Of a stretch of DNA of 64,000 nt, positions 35,877-46,249 are shown in pieces. How positions within the stretch are numbered: position 1 is the stretch's first letter; the number at the start of each line of letters is the position of its first letter. Location of the stretch: contig NZ_QNSE01000003.1 in assembly GCF_003315485.1 (NCBI RefSeq), positions 282,723 through 346,722 of the forward strand, written 5' to 3'. This DNA is from Marinomonas rhizomae. Its GTDB lineage: Bacteria > Pseudomonadota > Gammaproteobacteria > Pseudomonadales > Marinomonadaceae. A program made the position numbers and the translations under genes. Under the pieces are notes generated by a model, which did no database searches, was not told the origin of the DNA, and saw only the letters and a list, made by a program, of their open reading frames with translations.

Positions 35877-37084
35877 ACATCTATCCCATCTAATTCTGCA
35901 ACAGTAAGAATATCTTTATCACCGCGACCAGAAAGATTAATGACGACAATCTTATCTTTTTCCATCGTCGCGGCTAATTTCATCCCGTAAGCAACGGCAT
36001 GGCTTGATTCAAGTGCTGGCATTATTCCTTCCAAGCGCGTTAAATCACGGAAACCATCCATTGCCTCATCGTCATTGATTGCCACATAGTTAGCACGACC
36101 AATATCTTTCAGCCAAGCATGCTCTGGACCGACACCGGGATAATCCAAACCCGCCGAGATAGAATGAGTACCAATGATTTGACCATCATCATCAGCCATG
36201 ACATAAGTACGATTACCATGTAGAACACCAGGACGACCAGCACTCAATGGTGCGGCATGGCGACCAGTTTCAACACCGTCACCACCCGCTTCCACACCAT
36301 ACATAGCAACACTTTCATCTTTTATAAATGGATGAAACATACCAATAGCATTAGAGCCTCCACCAACACAGGCCACTAAAGCATCAGGTAAACGACCTTC
36401 TTGAGCCAAACATTGAGCCTTAGTCTCGCGACCGATAACCGATTGAAAATCGCGCACCAGTTTAGGATAAGGATGAGGACCAGCCGCTGTACCAATAATA
36501 TAAAAAGTATCGTCTACATTTCCAACCCAATAACGCATCGCTTCATTCAGCGCATCTTTTAATGTCTTAGTACCAGACTCAACCGAAATCACTTCCGCGC
36601 CCAATAGTTTCATCCGATAAACATTAAGTGACTGACGACGAATATCCTCCGCCCCCATAAAAACCTTACACTTCAACCCCAACCGAGCGGCAACAGTTGC
36701 AGAAGCAACACCATGCTGGCCAGCTCCGGTTTCTGCGATAATGTTTGGCTTCCCCATATGCTTAGCAAGTAAGGCCTGACCAATTGTATTGTTTATCTTG
36801 TGAGCGCCAGTATGATTTAAATCCTCACGTTTCAGATAAATTTTGGCTCCACCCGCTTTTTCCGTTAATCGCTCTGCAAAATACAAAGGCGATGGGCGAC
36901 CAACATAATGCGCTAAGTCATGATCAAAAGCGGCTTGAAAAGCACTGTCTTTAGATAAGCGTTCATACATTTCTGCCAGATCATCCAAAGCAGACATCAG
37001 CGTTTCTGAAACAAATATGCCGCCGTAAGGACCAAAACGACCATGAGAATCAGGTAAATCTAAGTTAATATCTTTGCTATCCAC
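35873..37084 (-). CDS. trpB: Tryptophan synthase beta subunit
   Basis: A 403-residue PLP enzyme condensing indole with serine. The PLP lysine lies in [14 protein letters not shown], the phosphate-binding loop is GGGSNAIG, and [11 protein letters not shown] is the usual start of the fold. I place the start at the GTG at 37084, which has GGAG seven bases upstream and overlaps the trpF stop by eight bases; it gives the family's normal length. The ATG that begins the open frame at 37150 lies well inside trpF and adds a non-homologous 22 residues. trpBA sit between trpF and accD, where Pseudomonas aeruginosa has nothing. Confidence 0.94.
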   Translation of the reverse strand: MDSKDINLDLPDSHGRFGPYGGIFVSETLMSALDDLAEMYERLSKDSAFQAAFDHDLAHYVGRPSPLYFAERLTEKAGGAKIYLKREDLNHTGAHKINNTIGQALLAKHMGKPNIIAETGAGQHGVASATVAARLGLKCKVFMGAEDIRRQSLNVYRMKLLGAEVISVESGTKTLKDALNEAMRYWVGNVDDTFYIIGTAAGPHPYPKLVRDFQSVIGRETKAQCLAQEGRLPDALVACVGGGSNAIGMFHPFIKDESVAMYGVEAGGDGVETGRHAAPLSAGRPGVLHGNRTYVMADDDGQIIGTHSISAGLDYPGVGPEHAWLKDIGRANYVAINDDEAMDGFRDLTRLEGIMPALESSHAVAYGMKLAATMEKDKIVVINLSGRGDKDILTVAELDGIDV

Positions 37085-37694
37085 ATTTCGCTCCACTAAT
37101 AAATTCTTGAACTTTAAGATCACTCTTAATGCCCTTGGATAATTCAACACCGCCGCTTACATCAACGGCATAGGGCTTCACTTGTTCAATTGCTTGCCTA
37201 ACATTTTGTGGTGTAAGACCGCCGGCCAAGACAATCGGCTTAGACAAGCGTGCCGGTATTAAAGACCAATCAAATACTTCTCCGGTTCCCCCTGGAACAC
37301 CTGCTTTATAGGCATCCAATAACATAGCACTTGCAGTTGGATACTCAGCAACTAAAGCCGCAACATCATCTCCTGACTGAATTCTTAATGCCTTCATATA
37401 AGGCCGCTGATAAGCAGCGCACTGAGACTCTGACTCGCTACCGTGAAACTGAATAACCCACCGGGGACTACCAGTAATTACAGTCTGAATAAGAGATTCA
37501 TCCGCATCAACAAATAAAGCAACGGGCGTTACAAATGGCGGTAATTGAGAAACAATTGAATTCGCCACATCGGGAGTAACGCTCCTTGGGCTTTTATTGT
37601 AGAAGACAAAGCCTAAAGCGTCAGCACCATGACGACACGCCATAATCGCATCATCCAAATTGGTTATCCCGCAGATTTTAACTCGGCAATTCAT
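37077..37694 (-). CDS. trpF: Phosphoribosylanthranilate isomerase
   Basis: A 205-residue TIM-barrel enzyme of tryptophan synthesis. The catalytic Cys is in [12 protein letters not shown] (residue 8), the general acid Asp in [10 protein letters not shown], and the phosphate-binding end has [11 protein letters not shown] and AVDVSGGVE. It begins 17 bases inside truA and ends 8 bases inside trpB, so the three genes are tightly coupled. It is a stand-alone TrpF, not fused to TrpC as in Enterobacteria. Confidence 0.94.
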   Translation of the reverse strand: MNCRVKICGITNLDDAIMACRHGADALGFVFYNKSPRSVTPDVANSIVSQLPPFVTPVALFVDADESLIQTVITGSPRWVIQFHGSESESQCAAYQRPYMKALRIQSGDDVAALVAEYPTASAMLLDAYKAGVPGGTGEVFDWSLIPARLSKPIVLAGGLTPQNVRQAIEQVKPYAVDVSGGVELSKGIKSDLKVQEFISGAKCG

Positions 37695-38502
37695 AAGTAG
37701 GCTCGTCTACATAAGGTAAAAAATGAGGACCTAAATGTCGCTTAGGGACATTAAAGCTATCAGGGTATTGAGCATCCACAAAATACAGCCCAGTTGGCGG
37801 AGCGGTAATCCCCCCCTTGGTACGATCCTTTGCATCAAGAGTTTCTTTAGCCCAAGCTACTGGCTTCTCACCGGCTCCGATTGACATCAAAACACCTGCA
37901 AAATTACGAATCATATGATGCAAAAAAGCGTTAGCTCTTACATCTAGGACAATATATTGCCCTAGCTGCTGTACATCAAAATTTAGAATCGTGCGGATAG
38001 GCGTATTGGCTTGGCAGCCAATCGCCCTAAAAGAAGAGAAATCGTGAGTCCCTAAGAATACTGTCGCAGCTTCTTTCATAGCATCGACATCAAGTGCTTT
38101 GTATGTCCAAGTCACTCCTTTAGCCAATATTGCCGGACAAAAATCCGACGAGTAAATGACATAACGGTATCGACGGCTTAACGCACTAAAGCGAGCATGG
38201 AAATCATCTGAAACAGATCTCGCAGCTACAACGGTAATATCTGTAGGAAGATAGGTATTAACTCCTACCGTCCATGCACGCTCGTTACGTTCAACGTCTG
38301 TCTCAAAGTGAACCACTTGAGCGCTTGCATGAACGCCAGAGTCAGTTCGACCAGCACAAACCACCTTAACCGGATGATTTGCGATAACGGCCAACGCCTT
38401 TTCTAAATTCTCCTGAACACTTGGAACACCAAACTTTTGCGCTTGCCAGCCCTTATATTCAGAGCCATTATATTCAACAACTAGTACTACTTTTTTAGTC
38501 AC
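37678..38502 (-). CDS. truA: tRNA pseudouridine(38-40) synthase
   Basis: A 274-residue enzyme that converts uridines 38-40 of the anticodon arm to pseudouridine. The catalytic Asp is in CAGRTDSGVHASAQVVHF (TD at about residue 55), and the C-terminal half shows FRAIGCQ and FLHHMIRNFAG, typical of TruA. Length is as expected. Its start overlaps the fimV stop by eight bases and its end overlaps trpF, as in the conserved fimV-truA-trpF order. Confidence 0.95.
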   Translation of the reverse strand: MTKKVVLVVEYNGSEYKGWQAQKFGVPSVQENLEKALAVIANHPVKVVCAGRTDSGVHASAQVVHFETDVERNERAWTVGVNTYLPTDITVVAARSVSDDFHARFSALSRRYRYVIYSSDFCPAILAKGVTWTYKALDVDAMKEAATVFLGTHDFSSFRAIGCQANTPIRTILNFDVQQLGQYIVLDVRANAFLHHMIRNFAGVLMSIGAGEKPVAWAKETLDAKDRTKGGITAPPTGLYFVDAQYPDSFNVPKRHLGPHFLPYVDEPTYELPS

Positions 38503-40696
38503 TTGGGAACATTCGCTCCATCATATTCTGCGCTTCAGCAATTTGCTGCTCATTACCCGATTCAATGACATCATCTAAAATGACTCGTGCACCCTCTTCA
38601 TCACCCATATCCATATAGGCTCTTGCTAAATCTAACTTGGTTGCAACTTCATCACCGCTGGCATCAAAGAAATCAAAGTCTTCTTCCTCATCACTCACTT
38701 CCTCATCCGCAGCGGCTTCTGATTCACCAAATGAAGGAACTTCAATCTCATCTTCTTGTTGAGCTTCCGCTAATGTTTCTTCTATCGAATTGGCCAAAGA
38801 ATCGTCTGGAGTGCCACTAAAAATAGACGACTCATCAACATCATCCTGATCCGCATCATTTAGTAAACTAGAAACAAAAGACTCTTCCTCGCTTTCGACT
38901 GCATCATCGAAATTAACATCTGTCTCTACATCATCATCTGATTCAACCGAATCAGGTGTCATTGTTGGAATATCATCTTCCACGAAAGACTCTAGTTCGT
39001 CCTCTTCATCAAGATCAGCAACAGGCTCAGGGATATCATCAGCTTCATCAAACGATGCAAATACATCCTCTTCTAGCGCGCTTTCAAACTCAGCATCTGA
39101 GTCTTCAGAAAAATCAACATCATCCGTCACGGCTGAATTTTCAATATCTGCAGAGTCAATTTCATCCCCAAAAGAGCTAAAATCGTCTAAGTCGTCATCC
39201 TCATCAGAAGTATCGAAGTCAAAGGCAAAAGGATCCTCTTCCTTCAACTCTTCTTTGAACTCTTCTTCCTCAGCGGTATCTTCATTACCTAGAGCAAAAT
39301 CTGTCGCCACGACGGGAGCCGCAGCGGCAGCAGAAGACAAATCAAACTCATCCTTTTTTAGAGGCTCTTGATCCTCCTGTTTCTTTCCTGCTCGGCGCAT
39401 CACCAAACCAATCAAGAATCCAAGCAAGAGCAATACTACAGCACCAATAGCCACAACAATTGGGTTGCCAAATATCTTATTAACTAATGAATCCGCTTCA
39501 GCCTGCTCTTTTTCTCTGCGCATCTGGTCAGCTTCTAGAAGCTGATCGACGGTGTTTTTTTGCTCTTGCAATGCTTGTTGAGCACTAGCAAATTGCTGCT
39601 GCAAATCTGCCATTTGCTTATCTTTCAAGCTAATAAGCTTCTCTAGCGTTTCCAACTGCTTATTAAGGTCTCCTAATTGACCTGATAATTCAGCTTTTTC
39701 ACGCTGCTCTTTGTCTAACAGCTCTTGCGAAGCAGATAGCTCTCCCTGCAAAGCAGTTAAAGCCGCGCTGTGACCATCTCCCGCATTGGAGCTAGCCGCA
39801 TTTTCAGGCAGTAAACTTTGCCCAGAGGCCAACGTTAACTTATCACCGCCCGCCGCGCTGTCAGGCGCTGCCGCCTTCGCCGTAGCCTGAGTGTTCAATT
39901 GAGCTTGTTCTACGGTTGAATTCCCTTGAGCGCCTTTTAAAGCCATCCAAGCATCATGCTGGCGTTGAAACTCTTCCTCTGAAATGGATTTATTAAAGAG
40001 TGCAATTTGATCCTGCGTCGGTAAACGTAAGATCGCCCCCTCTTTTAGAAGGTTAATGTTATCAGAATAAAATGCGTCTTTATTAAGAGCCTGAATTGCC
40101 ATCATCGTTTGATAAATGGTGAGTTGATTCGTTGGCCGATTTTGACCCGCAATAGACCAAAGCGTATTGCCTTTCACCACATTCATTTGACCTTTGGCAG
40201 TCAATTTTTCTGCCGCAAGCGTAGCCTCTCGAAAGACAGTCTGATCAGATTCATTAGAAACAACAGGTGTAGACTGGACAACTTCTTTTTGCGCTTTGTT
40301 AACCAGTGCAGATTGATTCAATGGCGTTTGATATTCTCGAACGATCTGACCACTAGGCCAACGAGCAGCTAACACAAAATGCAATTCATCCACTCTTAAT
40401 GGCTGATCAGACGACACGGCAACGACATAATCACCATTTTCACGAACTACATCGAATTTTAACTGAGAAAGAACTCTGGTCGGTGCAAATCCTGCTTGAC
40501 GAAATTCACTTTCACTGCCCAGACGAATTAATATATCGTTGTCAGTCAAAGTCCCCACATCAGAGAGCTCAATTTTCCCACGATAAGGTTCGCCCAAATT
40601 TGATTGAGAGGTCAACTCACCCAGTTCCAATGCGTAACTGCTGGACACATATAGCGCACCTGACACAGCAATACTAACGAGGGTTTTTCTGAGCAT
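38495..40696 (-). CDS. fimV: FimV/HubP polar landmark protein
   Basis: A 733-residue inner-membrane protein that anchors pole-specific machinery such as type IV pili, chemoreceptors or flagella. A signal peptide is followed by the FimV N-terminal domain (ELGELTSQSNLGEPYRGKIELSD), a LysM peptidoglycan-binding domain at about 170-226 (VVKGNTLWSIAGQNRP), a periplasmic coiled coil (about 310-395), a transmembrane helix near 405-428, and a very acidic cytoplasmic tail. The tail ends in the FimV C-terminal TPR-like motif (KLDLARAYMDMGDEEGARVILDDV). AAGGGAAG precedes the ATG. It is shorter than the P. aeruginosa protein, mainly in the acidic repeats. Confidence 0.92.
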   Translation of the reverse strand: MLRKTLVSIAVSGALYVSSSYALELGELTSQSNLGEPYRGKIELSDVGTLTDNDILIRLGSESEFRQAGFAPTRVLSQLKFDVVRENGDYVVAVSSDQPLRVDELHFVLAARWPSGQIVREYQTPLNQSALVNKAQKEVVQSTPVVSNESDQTVFREATLAAEKLTAKGQMNVVKGNTLWSIAGQNRPTNQLTIYQTMMAIQALNKDAFYSDNINLLKEGAILRLPTQDQIALFNKSISEEEFQRQHDAWMALKGAQGNSTVEQAQLNTQATAKAAAPDSAAGGDKLTLASGQSLLPENAASSNAGDGHSAALTALQGELSASQELLDKEQREKAELSGQLGDLNKQLETLEKLISLKDKQMADLQQQFASAQQALQEQKNTVDQLLEADQMRREKEQAEADSLVNKIFGNPIVVAIGAVVLLLLGFLIGLVMRRAGKKQEDQEPLKKDEFDLSSAAAAAPVVATDFALGNEDTAEEEEFKEELKEEDPFAFDFDTSDEDDDLDDFSSFGDEIDSADIENSAVTDDVDFSEDSDAEFESALEEDVFASFDEADDIPEPVADLDEEDELESFVEDDIPTMTPDSVESDDDVETDVNFDDAVESEEESFVSSLLNDADQDDVDESSIFSGTPDDSLANSIEETLAEAQQEDEIEVPSFGESEAAADEEVSDEEEDFDFFDASGDEVATKLDLARAYMDMGDEEGARVILDDVIESGNEQQIAEAQNMMERMFPSD

Positions 40697-40837
40697 AAGC
40701 TTCCCTTTATTTACAAATTATGGACATAAATATCTGAACAAGTATCTTACACAGGTGAGCATTTATCAATAGCTTTAGAATCAATGGTTTGCACTTAACG
40801 TAAGAGAAAGATAAAAAATACAAAAGCAATGCATCTT

Positions 40838-41566
40838 TTACAAAGAATACTCCAAAAAACCACTCCTAAAATAAAAGCCTTGAACAAAGTCGACCCCAAT
40901 TTTTCGAGCAAAAATAAGATCCTCTTCACATTCAACACCTTCGAGGATAACTTGTTTACCCGTTGCATGAGCAAAATCAATTATTTTTGATACGAATACC
41001 ATAAAATTAGCATCCAATCTCTTTTCTAGCACATATTTATCCAACTTCACCCACTCTACCAGCTGCAGAACGGCAACAGACAGCATAGATTTAGGGTTAC
41101 ATAAATCATCTAATGCCGTCCGAACTTCCAATCCGTTAAACGCCTCAATCATCGATAAACTCATCAATGCATCACTGATTTCAGAATTCTCTATTAACTC
41201 AACGACCACCCTATCTCGTCCAGCAGACTGTATAAGCTGAATAAAAGCGTTGTCTTCCACACTTTGACCACAAGCATAAAAAGCATCCTGATCAAGATTC
41301 ACAAAAATCCTTTCTGCTGAAGACAAGTTCTCCAGCTGTATTTTCTTTTGAGCAAATTCCACCTGAAATAACAGCAATGGATTATCATGTAGAGCAGCAT
41401 AAACATAATCAGGTCGAATAAAGTCACCCTTTAATGACCTAAACCGAGAGAGAGCCTCAAACGCAAACACATCACCTGTTTTCAACTCTACTATCGGCTG
41501 GTACTCAACACCAAACCGCTTAGCCTCTATCAACTCCAACAACACCTTCTGCGACAACAGTCCCAT
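40838..41566 (-). CDS. Stand-alone EAL domain protein, motif partly degenerate
   Basis: A 242-residue protein consisting of one EAL (cyclic di-GMP phosphodiesterase) domain and no sensor. Present are the EAL motif itself (FAFEALSRF, E37), the metal Asn (FVNLDQD), the ELIENSE glutamate, an Asp pair, KLDKYVLE, LEGVECEED and QGFYF. The loop-6 motif, normally DDFGTGYSSL, reads DDLCNPKSML, so the glycines that position the metal loop are lost. It may therefore bind but not cleave cyclic di-GMP. I prefer the ATG at 41566 (AAGG nine bases upstream) over the one at 41608. It is transcribed towards fimV, 141 bases away. Confidence 0.82.
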   Translation of the reverse strand: MGLLSQKVLLELIEAKRFGVEYQPIVELKTGDVFAFEALSRFRSLKGDFIRPDYVYAALHDNPLLLFQVEFAQKKIQLENLSSAERIFVNLDQDAFYACGQSVEDNAFIQLIQSAGRDRVVVELIENSEISDALMSLSMIEAFNGLEVRTALDDLCNPKSMLSVAVLQLVEWVKLDKYVLEKRLDANFMVFVSKIIDFAHATGKQVILEGVECEEDLIFARKIGVDFVQGFYFRSGFLEYSL

Positions 41567-41629
41567 TAAGAACACCTTCAACAACCAACGTTTGATAATG
41601 AATCTCATTACCCTGAAAGCAGATTATAA

Positions 41630-41660
41630 AAAAAAACCCCGCCAAATAGCGAGGTTTTCT
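41630..41660 (-). terminator. Terminator of groESL
   Basis: Read on the minus strand: AAACCTCGC and GCGGGGTTT pair (one U-G) over a 6-base loop and are followed by a long T-run. It starts about 33 bases after the groEL stop codon. Confidence 0.88.
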
Positions 41661-41692
41661 TTTATTTCAGTGGGTTAGAAAGGGATCAGGGA

Positions 41693-43366
<1,674 letters not shown>

Positions 43367-43397
43367 TTACAAATAGAATATGAACCACAAAGACAAA

Positions 43398-43688
43398 CTA
43401 GGCTTCAACCACACCGTAAATTTCGTCTTCTTTCATAATAAGTAGCTCTTCACCATTGATTTTCACTGTCTGACCCGAGTACTGACCGAACAGCACTGTA
43501 TCACCAACACTAACAGCTAAAGCCTGCACGTCGCCATTTGATTGAATACGGCCAGTGCCAACAGCCAAGACCTCGCCTTGAGTAGGCTTTTCAGTTGCAG
43601 ATCCAGGCAGGACGATACCAGATGCGGTTGTTGTTTCTTCTTCTTTACGTCGAACAACGACACGATCGTGCAAAGGACGAATATTCAT
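43398..43688 (-). CDS. groES: Co-chaperonin GroES (10 kDa)
   Basis: A 96-residue lid of the GroEL chamber. [29 protein letters not shown] includes the mobile loop, and the end has [26 protein letters not shown]. The ribosome site GGAGA lies nine bases before the ATG. The gene is preceded by a heat-shock-type promoter and an untranslated leader with two hairpins (43717-43731 and 43741-43759). Confidence 0.98.
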   Translation of the reverse strand: MNIRPLHDRVVVRRKEEETTTASGIVLPGSATEKPTQGEVLAVGTGRIQSNGDVQALAVSVGDTVLFGQYSGQTVKINGEELLIMKEDEIYGVVEA

Positions 43689-43716
43689 TGATCAATCTCT
43701 CCAATTAAAAACGATA

Positions 43717-43759
43717 CCAGGACTCCCCTGGCTGGATAACCCTACTGATACATAGTAGG
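43717..43759 (-). promoter_or_regulatory. Two leader hairpins before groES
   Basis: In the predicted groESL leader, CCTACT/AGTAGG pair around a 7-base loop (43741-43759), and CCAGG/CCTGG pair around a 5-base loop (43717-43731). The second ends 29 bases before the start codon. These could affect stability or temperature-dependent access to the ribosome site; the role is unproven. Confidence 0.45.
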
Positions 43760-43777
43760 AATCTTTAACAAGGTTCT

Positions 43778-43804
43778 ATATACGGCTATACAAGCCAATT
43801 TCAA
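43778..43804 (-). promoter_or_regulatory. Sigma-32-type heat-shock promoter of groESL
   Basis: On the minus strand, a -35 element GTTGAAA (TTGAAA at 43799-43804), a 13-base spacer and a -10 element CCGTATAT (43778-43785) fit the RpoH consensus CTTGAAA-N11-16-CCCCATNT well. Transcription would begin near 43770, about 80 bases before the groES ATG. No CIRCE inverted repeat is present. Confidence 0.72.
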
Positions 43805-43818
43805 CCCTGCAGAAAAAA

Positions 43819-44298
43819 TTATTTTTTATCTATTAAGTCATTGTCATCTTTAGTTTCTTTTGAATACTCACCATCAAACGTCTCGCCTTGAGACTGAGCA
43901 TCATAACCACCATAAGGTGCCCATTTAGACCCTTTTTTCACCATAGATGCAACGAAATTAACCAACAAACCTGCCGCAAATAATTTACGCAAAGCCGGAA
44001 TTAGCAGCAAACCACCAATGACATCAGTCACAAAGCCAGGAATTAACAAACATAAGCCAGCAAAAAGTAACATAATACCTTCAGCGACTTCAGAAGCGGG
44101 TAATTCTCCACGACGCATTTTCTCTTGGGCTTTCAATGACGTCTCTAAGCCTTGCTTACGAATTAACGTCACGCCTAAAATAGCGGTCAAAAAGACCAAA
44201 CCAATCGTTGCTAGCGCGCCAATTTGGCTACCAACCTTAATCAGTACGGATAGTTCAATAACGGGGACGAGTATGAAAAGCAAAAGTGCAAATCTCAT
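43819..44298 (-). CDS. fxsA: FxsA family membrane protein
   Basis: A 159-residue inner-membrane protein with the FxsA pattern: MRFALLLFILVPVIELSVLIKVG, a second hydrophobic segment, RKQGLETSLKAQEKMRRGELP in the cytoplasmic loop, then LCLLIPGFVTDVIGGLLLIP and a charged tail. In E. coli FxsA suppresses phage T7 exclusion by the F plasmid; its normal role is unclear. It lies directly upstream of groESL, as in many gammaproteobacteria. Confidence 0.9.
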   Translation of the reverse strand: MRFALLLFILVPVIELSVLIKVGSQIGALATIGLVFLTAILGVTLIRKQGLETSLKAQEKMRRGELPASEVAEGIMLLFAGLCLLIPGFVTDVIGGLLLIPALRKLFAAGLLVNFVASMVKKGSKWAPYGGYDAQSQGETFDGEYSKETKDDNDLIDKK

Positions 44299-44345
44299 AT
44301 TTACCTTCTTTGTTTTAAATGTAGTTATTTATTTAAGGGCCAAAT

Positions 44346-44663
44346 GTGACGAATCAACCGATAGATAGATTTAAATCACAGGTGTTTCATATTTTAAGTG
44401 AAATTCCCAAGGGCGAATGCATTGCTTACGGAGAACTTGCAAAACTCGCTGGTTTTCCTGGTTATGCAAGACAAGTTGGCAGTTTAATGAAAAAGCTCCC
44501 AAAGAACACTAAATTACCCTGGCATAGGGTGGTCAACGCTCAAAAAAGGATTAGTTTTGCAGAAAACACCGATGGTTTTTTAAGGCAAAAAGAGAAACTG
44601 GAAAAGGAAGGCTGGATCATTGTAGGTAACAAATTAACCATCAATGAGTTCTCAAATCCGTGA
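44346..44663 (+). CDS. Alkyltransferase-like protein (ATL)
   Basis: A 105-residue homologue of the DNA-binding domain of O6-alkylguanine-DNA alkyltransferases. The helix-turn-helix region (CIAYGELAKLAGFPGYARQVGSLM) is intact, but the active-site PCHR is PWHR, with Trp59 in place of the methyl-accepting Cys. That is the hallmark of ATL proteins, which bind alkylated guanine and hand it to nucleotide excision repair without repairing it themselves. It is divergent from fxsA with 47 bases between them. Confidence 0.9.
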   Translation: MTNQPIDRFKSQVFHILSEIPKGECIAYGELAKLAGFPGYARQVGSLMKKLPKNTKLPWHRVVNAQKRISFAENTDGFLRQKEKLEKEGWIIVGNKLTINEFSNP

Positions 44664-44668
44664 AGGAG

Positions 44669-44694
44669 GCCGCCAAGTAAGCATGACTGGCGGC
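44669..44694. terminator. Weak hairpin between ATL gene and yajQ
   Basis: GCCGCCA and TGGCGGC pair over a 12-base loop between the two convergent genes. There is no clear T-run on either side, so termination is only suggested by the position. Confidence 0.4.
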
Positions 44695-44707
44695 TCTCTC
44701 AATAGCG

Positions 44708-45193
44708 CTAATCTCTAAAATTTGTAAATTGAACTGGCTGAGCCAAATCCGCACCACGCAATAATGCCATCACTTGCTGAAGGTCATCACGCTTTTTGCC
44801 CGTAACACGAAGCTGATCACCTTGAATCTGAGCTTGAACTTTCGCCTTGCTGTCCTTGATCATTTTGACGATTTTTTTCGCTTCGTCTGTTTCAAGACCT
44901 TCTTTCATTTTAACCGCTTGAGAAACGCGCAGATTCCCTTTGACAACATCCTCTTTTTCTAAACTTTTCAAATCAATGCTACGGCCAACCAGTTTTTGGT
45001 TTAAAATATCGGACATCTGACGAAGTTGAGGCTCAGCCTCAGCTTCCATGACGACGCTTTTTTTATCTTTAATTTCGTAGTGTGCTTTCACACCCTTAAA
45101 GTCATAACGCGTTGTAATTTCTCTGTTTGCCTGATCGACTGCGTTAGTGACTTCGTGCCAATCTAACTCAGAGACTACGTCAAATGATGGCAT
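44708..45193 (-). CDS. yajQ: YajQ family nucleotide-binding protein
   Basis: A 161-residue cytoplasmic protein starting MPSFDVVSELDWHEVTNAVDQANREITTRYDFKG, the YajQ family start. The family has two RRM-like folds and has been shown in some bacteria to bind cyclic di-GMP; RNA or nucleotide binding is also reported. The rest (VRVTGKKRDDLQQVMALLRG) matches the family end. Length is as expected. Whether it senses cyclic di-GMP here cannot be read from sequence. Confidence 0.93.
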   Translation of the reverse strand: MPSFDVVSELDWHEVTNAVDQANREITTRYDFKGVKAHYEIKDKKSVVMEAEAEPQLRQMSDILNQKLVGRSIDLKSLEKEDVVKGNLRVSQAVKMKEGLETDEAKKIVKMIKDSKAKVQAQIQGDQLRVTGKKRDDLQQVMALLRGADLAQPVQFTNFRD

Positions 45194-45276
45194 TTTCTGC
45201 TCCTTTGCATTTTCAATAATGTATTTTGGAGCGATAATAACAGGGATTGAAATAAAACACCTAATGGAAACCTATT

Positions 45277-46224
45277 ATGAAGAATACGCCCTGGTTAGTC
45301 ATCGGCGCTGGCGCTATCGGCCTTTTTTGGGCCTGTAAGCTAGAAAAACTCGGCAATAAAGTCCATCTAGTGTACCGCTCAGAGAGTCCGGGAAAAAAAA
45401 TCACCCTGGAATCACTAACCGATGAAGACGGTCAACAACAAGTTTCGGTGTCTAAACATAAGATCAAAAGCTTCAAAGCTGAAGAGCTTACCGATCAATA
45501 TGACAAAGTTTTAATTTGCACAAAGTCATTCGATCTAAAAAATGCCTTCTCCCAAGTGGCTGCCCATGTTAGCGATCAGGCAAACATCGCCTGTCTGTGC
45601 AATGGAATAGGCGCCCAAGCTGAACTTCAAAATATATTATTAGAGACACAAACTCTATGGGCGGGAACAACCAGTGAAGGGGTTCTGAAGATTGAGGCAA
45701 ACCATATAAAACACACAGGATTAGGAGACACCTACTTTGGTGAATGGCAACAAACAACGCCAGCTAAATCCTTCCCTATTGAATCACTCACCGTTGCTAA
45801 TATTCATCAAAGAATGATAGAAAAACTGGCAGTCAATGCCGTAATCAACCCTATAACCGCTATTTTTAACATTCATAATGGCGATATCCTTAATGAAGAG
45901 TTTAAACCTTTAATAGACGCTACATTATCTGAGCTATCAAATGTATTTACTCACCCGAAATTTAGCTACTCACAAGAAAGCCAGCATTTAACTCAAGAAA
46001 ACTTAAAAAATCGGGTCAATACCATCGCCCAACTCACCCGCTTAAATCGCTCTTCAATGCATGAAGACCTCAGACTGCAACGCCAAACAGAAAACAGTTT
46101 TATCTCAGGTTTTTTGCTTGAGAACAGCCCGATCGAGTTACCAGTGCAACGCTTACTATACGACGGCGTCGCTTTTTCAGAGCAACGTGAAGAGGTCAAA
46201 AAAAAGCTACTAAGTCTTTCTTAG
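45277..46224 (+). CDS. PanE/ApbA-family 2-dehydropantoate reductase
   Basis: A 315-residue NADPH-dependent reductase of the ketopantoate reductase family. The Rossmann motif is GAGAIGLFWACKLEKLG (residues 9-25), the second-domain start has KLAVNAVINPITAIFNIHNG with the catalytic Lys and Asn, and SSMHEDLRLQRQTE carries the substrate-binding S-S-M-x-x-D. It would make pantoate for coenzyme A, though the family has members with other ketoacid substrates. Its last codons and stop form the left arm and loop of a terminator. Confidence 0.85.
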   Translation: MKNTPWLVIGAGAIGLFWACKLEKLGNKVHLVYRSESPGKKITLESLTDEDGQQQVSVSKHKIKSFKAEELTDQYDKVLICTKSFDLKNAFSQVAAHVSDQANIACLCNGIGAQAELQNILLETQTLWAGTTSEGVLKIEANHIKHTGLGDTYFGEWQQTTPAKSFPIESLTVANIHQRMIEKLAVNAVINPITAIFNIHNGDILNEEFKPLIDATLSELSNVFTHPKFSYSQESQHLTQENLKNRVNTIAQLTRLNRSSMHEDLRLQRQTENSFISGFLLENSPIELPVQRLLYDGVAFSEQREEVKKKLLSLS

Positions 46225-46233
46225 TAGCTTTTT
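46201..46233. terminator. Terminator overlapping the panE-like stop codon
   Basis: AAAAAGCTACTAAG and its complement form a 14-base stem over loop TCTTT, ending in a T-run; the gene's TAG (46222-46224) lies inside the right arm. It can serve both the plus-strand reductase gene and the convergent CvfB-like gene. Confidence 0.88.
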
Positions 46234-46249
46234 CATTGATCAAACAAGA

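Noticed and set aside
37085..37150. trpB starting at the ATG of the longest frame
   Set aside because: It lies inside trpF, adds 22 non-homologous residues and lacks a ribosome site; the GTG at 37084 fits better.
43689..43818. CIRCE element in front of groES
   Set aside because: No TTAGCACTC-N9-GAGTGCTAA inverted repeat; the sequence instead fits a sigma-32 promoter.
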